Part shown: positions 8,211-16,800 of the stretch, in pieces | Layout of the letters: the number at the start of each line of letters is the position of its first letter | Position numbering within the stretch: the first letter of the stretch is position 1 | NCBI GenBank assembly: GCA_013286235.1 | Contig: JABDGE010000015.1 | Span: forward strand, 1-55,313 | Direction of reading: 5' to 3' | Length of the DNA: 55,313 nt | Source: Bacteroidota bacterium | GTDB taxonomy: Bacteria > Bacteroidota > Bacteroidia > Sphingobacteriales > Sphingobacteriaceae | Position numbers and translations under genes: made by a program | The notes under the pieces: model-generated | What the model was told of the DNA's origin: nothing | What the model saw: the letters and a program-made list of their open reading frames with translations, nothing else | Database searches by the model: none

Positions 8211-8439
8211 TTTTTAGCTGACTCCAAAATTCCGACGACGATAAAATTCTCCCATTTTCAATATCTTCCAGGCCTGTGTTGATATGCTGCTTTTGATATT
8301 CTGAAAGATCATCCCATGAAAAATTATCTGAATTTACGGCTCTTAATCCATCCAAAAGGGAAAGCATATTCACATCCGAAAGCTGGTCGATCCATGCTTT
8401 CAGATTTGATTTGGTTTCCTCTACTTCCGCTACTGACAT
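8200..8439 (-). CDS. antitoxin of a RelBE/ParDE-type pair, 79 aa
   Basis: A small acidic helical protein with AEVEETKSNLKAWIDQLSD and SEFWSQLKNGR. I recognise it by position and style rather than by a named domain: it overlaps the downstream RelE-like reading frame by 11 bp. The open frame extends to a TTG at 8460, but a -7 box TAAATTTG (minus strand, 8465-8458) overlaps that TTG, so transcription would begin after it. The ATG at 8439 (MSVAEVEETK) is therefore preferred. With its toxin broken, it may remain as an unpartnered antitoxin. Confidence 0.75.
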   Translation of the reverse strand: MSVAEVEETKSNLKAWIDQLSDVNMLSLLDGLRAVNSDNFSWDDLSEYQKQHINTGLEDIENGRILSSSEFWSQLKNGR

Positions 8440-8457
8440 AATCGATGACGTATAAGA

Positions 8458-8465
8458 CAAATTTA
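8458..8465 (-). promoter_or_regulatory. -7 promoter box TAAATTTG of the antitoxin gene
   Basis: Matches the Bacteroidota consensus TAnnTTTG and places the transcript start about 12-15 bases before the ATG at 8439. Confidence 0.5.
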
Positions 8466-8556
8466 CTTATTCTTTTTCAAATAAAGCTAACGTTGACTAT
8501 GCTTTAAAATAGTAGGTTTTTAACTTTTTTGTTTTGGTTGAAATCAGCCGCGACCC

Positions 8557-8633
8557 TTTCTATATAACAAAGGTTATTTTTAGCGAAACGTCAGTCGCGG
8601 CGTCTTTCGGACTTCCGGACTTTCGGACTTCCC
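8557..8633 (+). repeat. GAAACGTCAGTCGCAG-type dispersed element, copy 4
   Basis: TCTATATAACAAAGG lead, TTATTTTTAGC, core GAAACGTCAGTCGCGGC, GTCTTTCGG, and word tail ACTTCCGGAC, TTTCGGACTT. It ends 25 bp before the ffh -7 box. Confidence 0.85.
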
Positions 8634-8658
8634 CCTATAAATCTTAGTCCAAAGTTAA

Positions 8659-8666
8659 TACCTTTG
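8659..8666 (+). promoter_or_regulatory. -7 promoter box TACCTTTG of ffh
   Basis: Perfect match to TAnnTTTG, 25 bp before the ffh ATG. No clear TTTG -33 box is seen at the expected spacing, where the dispersed element ends. Confidence 0.6.
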
Positions 8667-8691
8667 TAACCTCAAAAATTGGATAAGCATA

Positions 8692-10017
8692 ATGTTTGAA
8701 AATTTATCAGATAAGCTCGACCGGGCGTTTAAAGTATTAAAAGGACAGGGATCGATCACGGAAATTAACGTGGCCGAAACCATGAAGGAGATCCGCAAGG
8801 CGCTGCTCGACGCCGACGTTAACTATAAAACCGCAAAAACATTTACCGACGAGGTTCGCCAAAAAGCCATTGGGCAGAATGTGCTAACAACAATTTCGCC
8901 CGGACAGTTGCTCACCAAGATCATGAGCGACGAGCTGACCGAGCTGATGGGCGGCAGCACGGCCGAATTGACTTTGACAGGTAGCCCGACGGTGATCCTG
9001 ATAGCAGGTTTGAACGGCGCCGGTAAAACTACTTTTACCGGCAAGCTGGCCAATTATCTCAAGACTCAAAAAAATAAGAAGCCGCTCCTCGTGGCAGATG
9101 ATATTTACCGCCCTGCGGCGATAGAACAGCTGCAGGTTTTGGGCGGCCAGATCGGTGTGCCTGTTTATGCCAACCTCGAATCGAAGGACCCGATTGCCAT
9201 TGCCAGGGAGGGTATTGCGCTTGCAAAGCAGAACGGCAACAACGTAGTGATCATTGATACCGCCGGCCGCTTATCGATCGACGAGGCGATGATGCGCGAA
9301 ATAGAGCAGGTAAAAGCTGCGGTTAACCCGCACGAAATACTGTTCGTAGTGGATGCGATGACCGGCCAGGATGCTGTTAACACAGCGAAAGTGTTTAACG
9401 ACCGCCTCGACTTTACCGGCGTGGTATTAACCAAGCTGGACGGCGATACCCGCGGTGGCGCCGCGCTCTCCATCAAATCGGTGGTGAACAAGCCGATCAA
9501 ATTTATCGGTACAGGTGAAAAGATGGAAGCGCTTGACGTATTCCACCCCGACCGTATGGCTTCGCGCATATTGGGCATGGGCGATGTTATATCGCTGGTT
9601 GAACGCGCACAGCAGCAGTTTGACGAAAAACAGGCCGCCGAGCTGCAAAAGAAGATCCGCAAAAATAAATTTGATTTCAACGACTTCTACAGCCAGATCC
9701 AGCAAATCAAAAAGATGGGTAATATGAAGGACCTGATGGGCATGATACCAGGTGTTGGGAAGATGATGAAGGATATTGACGTGGACGACAATGCCTTTAA
9801 ATCCATTGAAGCCATCATACAGTCGATGACACCCTTTGAAAAGGAAAACCCTGATAATATCAATCAAAGCCGCCGTAATCGCATCGCCAAAGGATCGGGT
9901 AAACCACTTGTGGAAGTTAATCGCCTGATCAAACAGTTTGAGGATATGCGCAAGGTAATGAAGCAGATGAGCAACCCTGCGGCAATGGCCAATATGATGC
10001 GGAGAATGCCCAAGTAG
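8692..10017 (+). CDS. ffh: signal recognition particle protein Ffh
   Basis: GTPase of the signal recognition particle: binds 4.5S RNA and hydrophobic signal sequences of nascent chains and delivers ribosomes to FtsY at the membrane. The 441 aa show the NG domain and M domain in order: N-terminal helices, G1 loop GLNGAGKTTFTGKLA (about residue 103), the insertion-box region with ADDIYRPAAIEQL, DTAGRLSIDEAMM, TKLDGDTRGGAALS, then the M domain with MGMIPGVGKMMK, the RNA-binding SRRNRIAKGSG and a methionine-rich end (MKQM, MANMMRRMPK). It is a single-gene unit with its own TACCTTTG promoter box. No SRP RNA gene was recognised nearby. Confidence 0.98.
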   Translation: MFENLSDKLDRAFKVLKGQGSITEINVAETMKEIRKALLDADVNYKTAKTFTDEVRQKAIGQNVLTTISPGQLLTKIMSDELTELMGGSTAELTLTGSPTVILIAGLNGAGKTTFTGKLANYLKTQKNKKPLLVADDIYRPAAIEQLQVLGGQIGVPVYANLESKDPIAIAREGIALAKQNGNNVVIIDTAGRLSIDEAMMREIEQVKAAVNPHEILFVVDAMTGQDAVNTAKVFNDRLDFTGVVLTKLDGDTRGGAALSIKSVVNKPIKFIGTGEKMEALDVFHPDRMASRILGMGDVISLVERAQQQFDEKQAAELQKKIRKNKFDFNDFYSQIQQIKKMGNMKDLMGMIPGVGKMMKDIDVDDNAFKSIEAIIQSMTPFEKENPDNINQSRRNRIAKGSGKPLVEVNRLIKQFEDMRKVMKQMSNPAAMANMMRRMPK

Positions 10018-10026
10018 TCGAAAGCC

Positions 10027-10457
10027 TGAAGTCTAAAGTCAAAAGCCGAACTTTATTCCACAATCTGAGGCTCCAATATCTTCCTTATAATTAAAGTTTA
10101 AAAGTTTAACACAGACAGAAGACAAAGAGCGGGGCAAGCTTCGAGATTCGCTGTGTTCTGTTTTTAAACTCCGGAGGAGTTCCCTGTTTATAGAAAAAAT
10201 CAAGGAATAAAATAGGCTCCAGAGGAGCCCCCTCACTCAAATACTGCCGAAAAGTATGCCGCTGTGATCTTCGCGCATTCTTTGCGGTCCGTGCTTAAAA
10301 TGAAATTTATTTGTCAACAGTTATTTCAGCCGAAACATCAGGCCCTTATTTTAGACTTATGTATAACTAAAGTTATTTTATACTGAAATGTCAGCCGCAG
10401 CGTCTTTCGGTCCCGATAGCCATTGGGATTCGGGCTTTACTGACTTTCGGACTTATT
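10027..10457. repeat. non-coding spacer with word repeat, two hairpins and a dispersed element
   Basis: No gene is supported. Just after ffh lie 7-base words (AGTCTAA, AGTCAAA, AGCCGAA; 10030-10050). Two related hairpins follow: AACTCC-GGA-GGAGTT (about 10167-10181) and GGCTCC-AGA-GGAGCC (about 10223-10237). The first is followed by CCCTGTTTATAGAAAA. Dispersed element copy 5 closes the spacer at 10358-10456. Confidence 0.55.
10358..10456 (+). repeat. GAAACGTCAGTCGCAG-type dispersed element, copy 5
   Basis: Lead GTATAACTAAAGTTATTTTA, diverged core GAAATGTCAGCCGCAGC, GTCTTTCGG, a decayed TCCCGATAGC palindrome (10411-10428), and the tail GACTTTCGGACTTA. It abuts the stop codon of the leftward DUF1501 gene. 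Confidence 0.8.
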
Positions 10458-11663
10458 TTACACAAAGCTCAACCCGTTAAAGTTTTTGGTTAACACCTGG
10501 CTGTTGTTAACATCCAGCCATTTATCCAGCAGGGTAGCGTACACATCCCTGAAATCGACCTGGTATTTAAGGTCGCCGTTATCCAATTGCGTCAAATCAG
10601 GCGCATCGTTGTAGAAACCGGCTTTTTTCAGCTTACCGCCAAATATCAAAACATTATTGGCTGTTCCATGGTCGGTGCCGTTGCTGGCATTTTGCTCAAC
10701 GCGGCGGCCAAATTCCGAGAAGGTCATCACGAGCGTATCGTCAAGCTTGCCGGTTTGTTTAAGGTCCTTTACAAACGCAGCCACGGCATCGCCATAAATT
10801 TTAAGCTGCCGGCCCTGTTGGTTCTGCTGACCGACATGGGTGTCAAAACCGCTCAGCGAAACATAGTAAACACGGGTTTGCAAACCCGAATTAATAAATT
10901 TCGAAACTGTTTTCAGCTGGTTGCCCAGTGGCGTAGTGGGGTATTGCGCGTTGACGTTATAGGTCTTTGATGTATTTTGGATATAATCTGCCGAAGAATA
11001 AGTCTCGATCATGGTCTTATACAAGTAACCCAGGTTGTCTTCGCTTAAGTTGGCGTCGTGGTCGTGTACCAGGTCCTTAAAGAATGGTTCCCGGGTAGTT
11101 TGGTACAATTTATTGGGGTCCTGTACGGCGATGCCCTTCATCTTTGCGCCCTTCATGGCCAGCGACAACGTATCATCCACTTCGATGGCGGTATAAGGTT
11201 TGCCGGCCTGGCAATTGGCATCGAGGTAGCGGCCTATCCAGCCGGTTGTCAAAAACTGGTTGGCATCGCTCCCGGTTTGCCATATATCCATCGAGCGGAA
11301 GTGCGACCTGTCGGGATTTGGATAGCCAACGGAATTGATAATGCTCATCCAGCCCTGGTCGTAAATTTCTTTTAAAGCCGAAAGGCTGGGGTTAAAACCC
11401 TGCATATCGTTCAGCTTAATAATATCGGTTTGGTTTACGGCAATCGTGTTACGCTTTTGGTAATAGATGTCGTTTCCGAAGGGGATAATGGTATTCAACC
11501 CGTCGTTACCGCCCGAAAGCTGTATGATCACCAGGTTTTTGTAGCCGTTGGTATCGCCTGCCGCGAACGCCTCAAAGGGCTTTAAAAAAGCCGGCACCAT
11601 TAACACGCCGGATGCCAACGCGCTGTTCCTCAAAAAATGTCTTCTGTCCATATCGTTTGCCAT
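10458..11663 (-). CDS. DUF1501 family secreted protein (Tat signal)
   Basis: Exported protein related to the alkaline phosphatase/sulfatase-like superfamily; molecular function unknown. The N-terminus MDRRHFLRNSALASGV is a Tat-type signal. Family features: LVIIQLSGGNDGLNTIIPFG near the start, a WMSIINSVGYPNPDRSHF segment (metal-ligand region in relatives), SLSGFDTHVGQQ, and TFSEFGRRVEQNASNGTDHG with the FGRR and DHG motifs. At 401 aa it has a normal length. It is the last of three leftward genes behind two DUF1800 genes; DUF1800 and DUF1501 are widely paired, so a joint envelope function is likely. Confidence 0.92.
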   Translation of the reverse strand: MANDMDRRHFLRNSALASGVLMVPAFLKPFEAFAAGDTNGYKNLVIIQLSGGNDGLNTIIPFGNDIYYQKRNTIAVNQTDIIKLNDMQGFNPSLSALKEIYDQGWMSIINSVGYPNPDRSHFRSMDIWQTGSDANQFLTTGWIGRYLDANCQAGKPYTAIEVDDTLSLAMKGAKMKGIAVQDPNKLYQTTREPFFKDLVHDHDANLSEDNLGYLYKTMIETYSSADYIQNTSKTYNVNAQYPTTPLGNQLKTVSKFINSGLQTRVYYVSLSGFDTHVGQQNQQGRQLKIYGDAVAAFVKDLKQTGKLDDTLVMTFSEFGRRVEQNASNGTDHGTANNVLIFGGKLKKAGFYNDAPDLTQLDNGDLKYQVDFRDVYATLLDKWLDVNNSQVLTKNFNGLSFV

Positions 11664-11740
11664 TTATCATAGCGAAGGGTATGAAACCCATTGCTACCCC
11701 TTTAAATTTATACTTTATCCGGCAAGAATTTGCTCCTTGC

Positions 11741-11822
11741 TTCTATATAATCAACTTATTCTTGCCGAAATGTCGGTCGCAGCTCCTTCCCGACTTTCGG
11801 ACTTCCCGACTTCCGGACTTTA
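11741..11822 (+). repeat. GAAACGTCAGTCGCAG-type dispersed element, copy 6
   Basis: TTCTATATAATCAACTTATT lead, core CGAAATGTCGGTCGCAGC, then the words CCCGACTT, TCGGACTT, CCCGACTT, CCGGACTT. It lies between the DUF1501 start and the stop of the DUF1800 gene (about 18 bp away). Confidence 0.8.
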
Positions 11823-11839
11823 TCTACCGACAATCCAAC

Positions 11840-13225
11840 CTAACACAACTGGTATTCAGGCGTCGAAACGATCTGTATCACCGTTGTCTTCATATCAGGA
11901 GCATTGTTCACCTCGTCTATTATCGTCCTGTTGAGTGGCGCCTCCAGCATAAACTCAGCTATTTGCTCCTTCGTCATATCCGTTGGGAGTTCTTTTAAAA
12001 ACTTATCCCAGTCGGGCGTTGCCTGCACCCGTTTGATCACGTTTAGCTGTTGTTTGCGCTGCGAAGCCAAATAAGCCTCATCCTCCGGATCAGCCTTCCC
12101 GTTAAAGTCGATAAGTCCAGCGTTCAATATCGTCGACGGGATCTTCATCCGGTACATCAGCGTCGAGCTGTCTATCCAATTGCGCCCTCCAGGCCAGCCG
12201 GCAACATTGGGCGGCCGGAACAATACCTGGTCGAGCGTCCGTTGAAACTGCATCAGTACATCCGGATTTTGATAGCTGATATAAAACTGCCTGTTTAAAC
12301 CCGTCAGCAACTCCACCGGCGATTTTACCAGGTTGCCGATATTTTTATCATCATAAAACCAATCCGCGTGAAAAACAAATTCCAGCAACGGCCGTATTTC
12401 GTATTTCGATTTATAAAAAACATCCGCCATCTGGCCGATATGGTCTGCATCGGGTACATCATTTACCAGGTACCTGTACAATTTGGTGCTGATAAAAACG
12501 GAGGTCTGCTTGTTTTCAAGAATAATGTCAATGATATCTTCGCCAAAAAAGGGCCCTGTCTTGCCCAAAAAAGTTTTGACGCAGTCATCATGCACCTTTG
12601 GCCGAAATGTATAAACCCCTGTTTTCCCGTCGAAGGCCCAGCCTGTAAAAGATCGTGCTGATTCCTTTATATCCTGTTCAGTATAATGTCCCCGGCCGAG
12701 CGTAAACAACTCCATCAACTCCCGGGCGAAATTTTCGTTGGGGTGCCCTTTCTGGTTTTGCTGGTTGTTTAAAAACTGCAGCATGGCCGGCGATTGCGAA
12801 ACCTGCAGCAGCAACGTTTTAAAATTACCGAGCGCGTTATCGCGTTGAATATTGTTCAGTTGCTGCTCGTAAAACGCGTTTCCGATATTACAGGCGAAAT
12901 GATTGTTCCAAAAAAGCGTCATCTTTTCGCGCAGTTGGGCGTCTGTTTCCCCAAGTTGTTTTAACCATGCCTCATTCAGCGCTTTTTCCTGTTTATTGCG
13001 GTCTTCCTGTATTTGTTTTTTTTGGTCGTCAGCCATATCCTTAGGATGCGGCCGTAGGTCGATATTTTCCGTCAGTACGGTGATCGGTTCGGAATGTTCG
13101 GATGCCCGGAACAACTTCCTTACCGCTTTATTTACCGACCAGTCCTCACGGTCCTGCAAGTCCTCGAAACGTATCCCAAACCCGGCCCGCGCGTACAAAT
13201 GTTTCAGATTTCTTGCATTGTTCAT
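11840..13225 (-). CDS. DUF1800 family protein, copy 2
   Basis: Unknown-function family typically partnered with DUF1501. Features seen: LKHLYARAGFGIRFEDL at the N-terminus, MTLFWNNHFACNIGNA, SPAMLQFLNNQQNQKGHPNE, NFARELMELFTLGRGHYTE, ARSFTGWAFD, and PPNVAGWPGGRNWIDSS. No N-terminal signal peptide is evident, unlike its DUF1501 neighbour, so export by itself is unclear. At 461 aa it matches its paralogue upstream (13362-14741) over the whole length, with many identical blocks, pointing to a tandem duplication. Gap to the DUF1501 gene is about 176 bp and holds a dispersed element. Confidence 0.9.
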   Translation of the reverse strand: MNNARNLKHLYARAGFGIRFEDLQDREDWSVNKAVRKLFRASEHSEPITVLTENIDLRPHPKDMADDQKKQIQEDRNKQEKALNEAWLKQLGETDAQLREKMTLFWNNHFACNIGNAFYEQQLNNIQRDNALGNFKTLLLQVSQSPAMLQFLNNQQNQKGHPNENFARELMELFTLGRGHYTEQDIKESARSFTGWAFDGKTGVYTFRPKVHDDCVKTFLGKTGPFFGEDIIDIILENKQTSVFISTKLYRYLVNDVPDADHIGQMADVFYKSKYEIRPLLEFVFHADWFYDDKNIGNLVKSPVELLTGLNRQFYISYQNPDVLMQFQRTLDQVLFRPPNVAGWPGGRNWIDSSTLMYRMKIPSTILNAGLIDFNGKADPEDEAYLASQRKQQLNVIKRVQATPDWDKFLKELPTDMTKEQIAEFMLEAPLNRTIIDEVNNAPDMKTTVIQIVSTPEYQLC

Positions 13226-13315
13226 TTTATGCTTTGTTAACTATTACTATAGACCTCCGAAGCATTATAAAGTTTAAATTATATCTTTCTTTCGTTTATC
13301 TTAAGTTTTGGTTGT

Positions 13316-13349
13316 CGAAACCTGGGCAGCAGTGTCTTCCGGACTCATC
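13316..13349 (+). repeat. degenerate relative of the dispersed element, copy 7
   Basis: CGAAACCTGGGCAGCAG, then GTCTTCCGGACTC. It matches the core and one tail word only, and sits 13 bp from the stop codon of the leftward DUF1800 gene, as the other copies do. Confidence 0.4.
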
Positions 13350-13361
13350 CTCCTCCTCAAA

Positions 13362-14741
13362 CTATGCTAACTGGTATTCGGGAGAAGAGACAATCTCGAC
13401 GATTGCCGCACGATTATCGCTTGTTTGGCTAATGCCGTCGAGCAAGGCCTTGCTGGCTTGCGGTTCAAGCAGGAAATTCACAAGGTCGGTTTTCGACGTG
13501 CCTTTCGGAATAGTTTGATCAAATTTATCCCAATTGGGCTGCGCCTGCACGCGCGTGCTGATAAATTGCTGCGCATTGCGCATGGTTGCAATATATGCCT
13601 CGTCCTCTGGATCCGCCTTCCCTTCAAAATCGATCAGGCCTCCGGTTAGCAATGTTGAGGGTATTTTTAGCCGGTACATTAAGGAGGAGCTGTCGATCCA
13701 ATTGCGCCCGCCGGTCCAGCCGGCAACATTTGGCGGGTAAAATAACACCTGCCCCAATACTTTTTGAAATTGCAGCAACACTTCAGGCCGGTCGTAAGTG
13801 ATGTAAAACTGGCGGCTCAATCCCACCAGCAAGTCAATAGGTGATTTTACCAGGTTGCCGGTGTTTTTATCGCTGTAAAACCAGTCGGCATTAAAAACAA
13901 ATTCCAGCAGTGGTTTTATTTCGTAATTGGAACTATAAAGCACATCGGCCATTGCGTTAACACGGGTCGGGTCGGGCGTTTCGCTTACCAGGTATTTATA
14001 AAGTTTATTGCTCAGGAAATGGGCCGTTTCCTTTTTTTCCAGCAGCATATTCAAAATGTCCTCGCCGGTAAAATTCCCGGTTTTCCCCATAAAGGTCTTC
14101 TCGCCGTAGTCGTGAAAAAACTTGCGCATGGTGAATTCGCCTTCCTTATTAAATCCATACCCCGTGAATGCCCGGGCTGACTCTTTGATATCATTCTCGG
14201 TGTAATTGCCCCTGCCCACGGTAAAAAGCTCCATCACCTCGCGGGCAAAGTTTTCGTTAGGATGATTTTTCTGGTTCTGCTGGTTATTTAAAAACTGCAG
14301 CATGGCCGGCGACTCAGCCACCTGGAACAATAGCGTTTTAAAACTTCCCAATGCATTCGTCCGCATGGTATTGTTCAGTTGCTGGGCATACCAGGCATTT
14401 TTGGTGCGGCAGGCAAAATGGTTATGCCAAAACAGCGTCATCTTCTCCTGCAAAACGGCGTTGGTATTCAGCATCTTGTTTATCCAGCCCAGGTTAAGGT
14501 CCTTTTCTTCCTGCCGTTCCTGCTGTTGAAACATTTTGCGCGATGCCACGTCGCCTTTTAGTAAGGCCATGTAATCGGTCTGGCCTTGTATAAGGCTCAA
14601 AGGTTCGTCGGCGTTTTGTGGCTCCAGGAATAACTTTACGGCCCTTTTTACGTCTATGCGTTCAAAGCCTGCCATGTCTTCAAAACGCATACCAAACCCA
14701 GCCCGGGAAAATAAATGCTTTACCTGTTTAATTGTGCTCAT
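13362..14741 (-). CDS. DUF1800 family protein, copy 1
   Basis: First gene of the leftward DUF1800-DUF1800-DUF1501 cluster. Same block order as its neighbour: VKHLFSRAGFGMRFEDM, MTLFWHNHFACRTKNA, SPAMLQFLNNQQNQKNHPNE, NFAREVMELFTVGRGNYTEN, ARAFTGYGFN and PPNVAGWTGGRNWIDSS. The 459 aa protein lacks a visible signal peptide. The molecular function of the family is unknown. The shared blocks suggest duplication followed by moderate divergence. It is divergent from the DUF3857 gene at 14831, with an AT-rich 90-bp shared promoter region. Confidence 0.9.
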   Translation of the reverse strand: MSTIKQVKHLFSRAGFGMRFEDMAGFERIDVKRAVKLFLEPQNADEPLSLIQGQTDYMALLKGDVASRKMFQQQERQEEKDLNLGWINKMLNTNAVLQEKMTLFWHNHFACRTKNAWYAQQLNNTMRTNALGSFKTLLFQVAESPAMLQFLNNQQNQKNHPNENFAREVMELFTVGRGNYTENDIKESARAFTGYGFNKEGEFTMRKFFHDYGEKTFMGKTGNFTGEDILNMLLEKKETAHFLSNKLYKYLVSETPDPTRVNAMADVLYSSNYEIKPLLEFVFNADWFYSDKNTGNLVKSPIDLLVGLSRQFYITYDRPEVLLQFQKVLGQVLFYPPNVAGWTGGRNWIDSSSLMYRLKIPSTLLTGGLIDFEGKADPEDEAYIATMRNAQQFISTRVQAQPNWDKFDQTIPKGTSKTDLVNFLLEPQASKALLDGISQTSDNRAAIVEIVSSPEYQLA

Positions 14742-14830
14742 CCAATGGTATGACCTTGTAAGTTAGCGATGGTTTAAATTCTTTTTGATGTAATAAATAT
14801 TATTATTTTAGTTGGGTTAATTTAGACCAA

Positions 14831-16720
14831 TTGAAAAAGCCTTTCTCGCTCTTTATTCTTCTTATAGCCTCCTTTGTTAGTGCCTACGCACAGTTAATGC
14901 CATATGGCGTAGTCGATACGACAGATTTGAGATTAACGTCATGCGATTTCGAAAAAGATGCCAATGCGGAAGTTCTTTTTGATTATGCATCCACGAGTTA
15001 CAAATACGAAACCATTACGATGGAAAGGCACAAAAGGATCAAGATATTTAATGATAACGGGAAAGATGAGGCTAACATCCGCATTGAGTTTTATGGTGCG
15101 CACCACGACGAAAACATAACGGACATAGAGGCCGAAACGGTAAACCTTAATAACAAAACTATCGAATATACGGCTGTCGACAAAAAACAGATTTATACAG
15201 AGGTGACAGACAAAAGCCGGAAGGCCATCATATTTTCGTTTCCCAATGTAAGGGCTGGCTCGGTGCTGGAGTTCAAATACAAGTGGTCCACACCCTACCC
15301 TTACAATTATCCGGATTGGTTGTTTCAGGGTGACATACCCTGCCGTTACAGCGAGTTCGATGCGGGATTCGACCACGAGTATCTGTTCAATTATTTTAGG
15401 AATGTGTACCAGCGAATGGAAAAAGACACGATAATTAACGTAAATAACGATATCCAACATATATGGGCTTTGTCAAACATCAAATCCTATAAAATTGAGC
15501 CTTTTATGGACTACCCCGAGGACTATTTGGAGTGCATTTTACTAAAAAGGTATATCTCTTCGCGGTCCTGGGCCTGGGTGGGACATAATCTCCTGGATGA
15601 TGATGACTTTGGCAAACAGTTAACAGTGAAACTATCCGATGAGAGTGATATTATCAATAAAGCAAATAGTATTCCGACCAATGAGGAGAAAATGGCCTAT
15701 ATTTTTAATTCCGTAAAAAAATCCATTAAGTGGAATAAAGCGGATTACTGGTTTACCGTCGACGGGGTAAAAAAGGCTTGGGATAAAAAAACAGGGAATT
15801 CCACTGAAATTAACCTGATTTTATATCACTTACTGAATGCGGCAAACGTCAATGCATCTTTAGTAGTCTTATGCACACGCGACAACGGCAAAATTGATTC
15901 CGGTTACGCCTCAGACCGTAAACTTAACCGAACCGTTGTTTATTGTCCGGTTGACCCAGTCAACTACTATATTTTAGATGCCACCAGCCCCTACAACACT
16001 TATAACAACGTGCCGATTGATTTGATGGGGCTGAAAGCATTGCAGATAACTCCCACAGACAGGATATCAGGTCTCATTAACATCAAGGTGAGTTCAGCGC
16101 GGGAAGTTATTTTTGTCGACGGGGAAATAAATCCTGATGGGCTATTGGAGGGGACTTCGCAGATTAGCAGTTCGGCATACAGCAGGGAAAAATATCTCAA
16201 AAAATACAATGATTTGGGCGAAAAGAAATACGTGGATGAATTTCAGGATAAGGACAAAAAATTGAAAATATTTTCGTTGAAAATGGACAATGTTGAAAGT
16301 GATACCCTGCCCCTTGTTCAAACTTTTCATTTTAATTACAAATCGGCCGAGCCCGACGGGGATTACCTGTATTTTAATCCCAACGTGTTTACCACATTTG
16401 AAAGCAATCCTTTTTTGAGTGAGAGCCGCGTTTCAAATATTGATTTTGGATGTCTTTATTCCTATTCTATCAACGGTCGATATAAAATTCCTCCGGGATA
16501 CAAGGTCGACGCCCTTCCGAAGTCGGTAAATATGCAAATGCCCGACAAGGGAATCACCTTCCGCCGGATACTTGCCGAGCAGGATGGACTCATTGTGGTA
16601 AGGTATATTATCGACTATAAGAAAAACCTATACTCAAAAGACGAATATCCGTCTATTCGTGATTTTTATAAAAAAATGTATGAAATGTTGAATGAGCAAA
16701 TCGTTTTAAAAAAAAGTTAA
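14831..16720 (+). CDS. DUF3857 protein with Cys-less transglutaminase-like domain, copy 1
   Basis: The signal peptide MKKPFSLFILLIASFVSAYA (TTG start) exports a DUF3857 domain (residues about 40-190: ERHKRIKIFNDNGKDEANI, FSFPNVRAGSVLEFKYKW). A transglutaminase-like region follows (about 280-400): the usual GDC motif is replaced by KKTGNSTEINLILYHLLNAA, so the nucleophilic Cys is absent, while the LDAT segment (YYILDATSPYNTYNNVP) remains. The third part is beta-rich with IPPGYKVDALPKSVNM. At 629 aa it resembles gene 16801 throughout. First of three tandem rightward paralogues. The likely role is in the envelope or periplasm; its substrate is unknown. The start is TTG because no in-frame ATG precedes the signal sequence. 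Confidence 0.88.
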   Translation: MKKPFSLFILLIASFVSAYAQLMPYGVVDTTDLRLTSCDFEKDANAEVLFDYASTSYKYETITMERHKRIKIFNDNGKDEANIRIEFYGAHHDENITDIEAETVNLNNKTIEYTAVDKKQIYTEVTDKSRKAIIFSFPNVRAGSVLEFKYKWSTPYPYNYPDWLFQGDIPCRYSEFDAGFDHEYLFNYFRNVYQRMEKDTIINVNNDIQHIWALSNIKSYKIEPFMDYPEDYLECILLKRYISSRSWAWVGHNLLDDDDFGKQLTVKLSDESDIINKANSIPTNEEKMAYIFNSVKKSIKWNKADYWFTVDGVKKAWDKKTGNSTEINLILYHLLNAANVNASLVVLCTRDNGKIDSGYASDRKLNRTVVYCPVDPVNYYILDATSPYNTYNNVPIDLMGLKALQITPTDRISGLINIKVSSAREVIFVDGEINPDGLLEGTSQISSSAYSREKYLKKYNDLGEKKYVDEFQDKDKKLKIFSLKMDNVESDTLPLVQTFHFNYKSAEPDGDYLYFNPNVFTTFESNPFLSESRVSNIDFGCLYSYSINGRYKIPPGYKVDALPKSVNMQMPDKGITFRRILAEQDGLIVVRYIIDYKKNLYSKDEYPSIRDFYKKMYEMLNEQIVLKKS

Positions 16721-16800
16721 AGATTCCCTGATTGTTTTATTCGGTAATCGTTAAAAAATTTATTACTATTATAGCTAATTGATTAACCCTAATTATAAGT

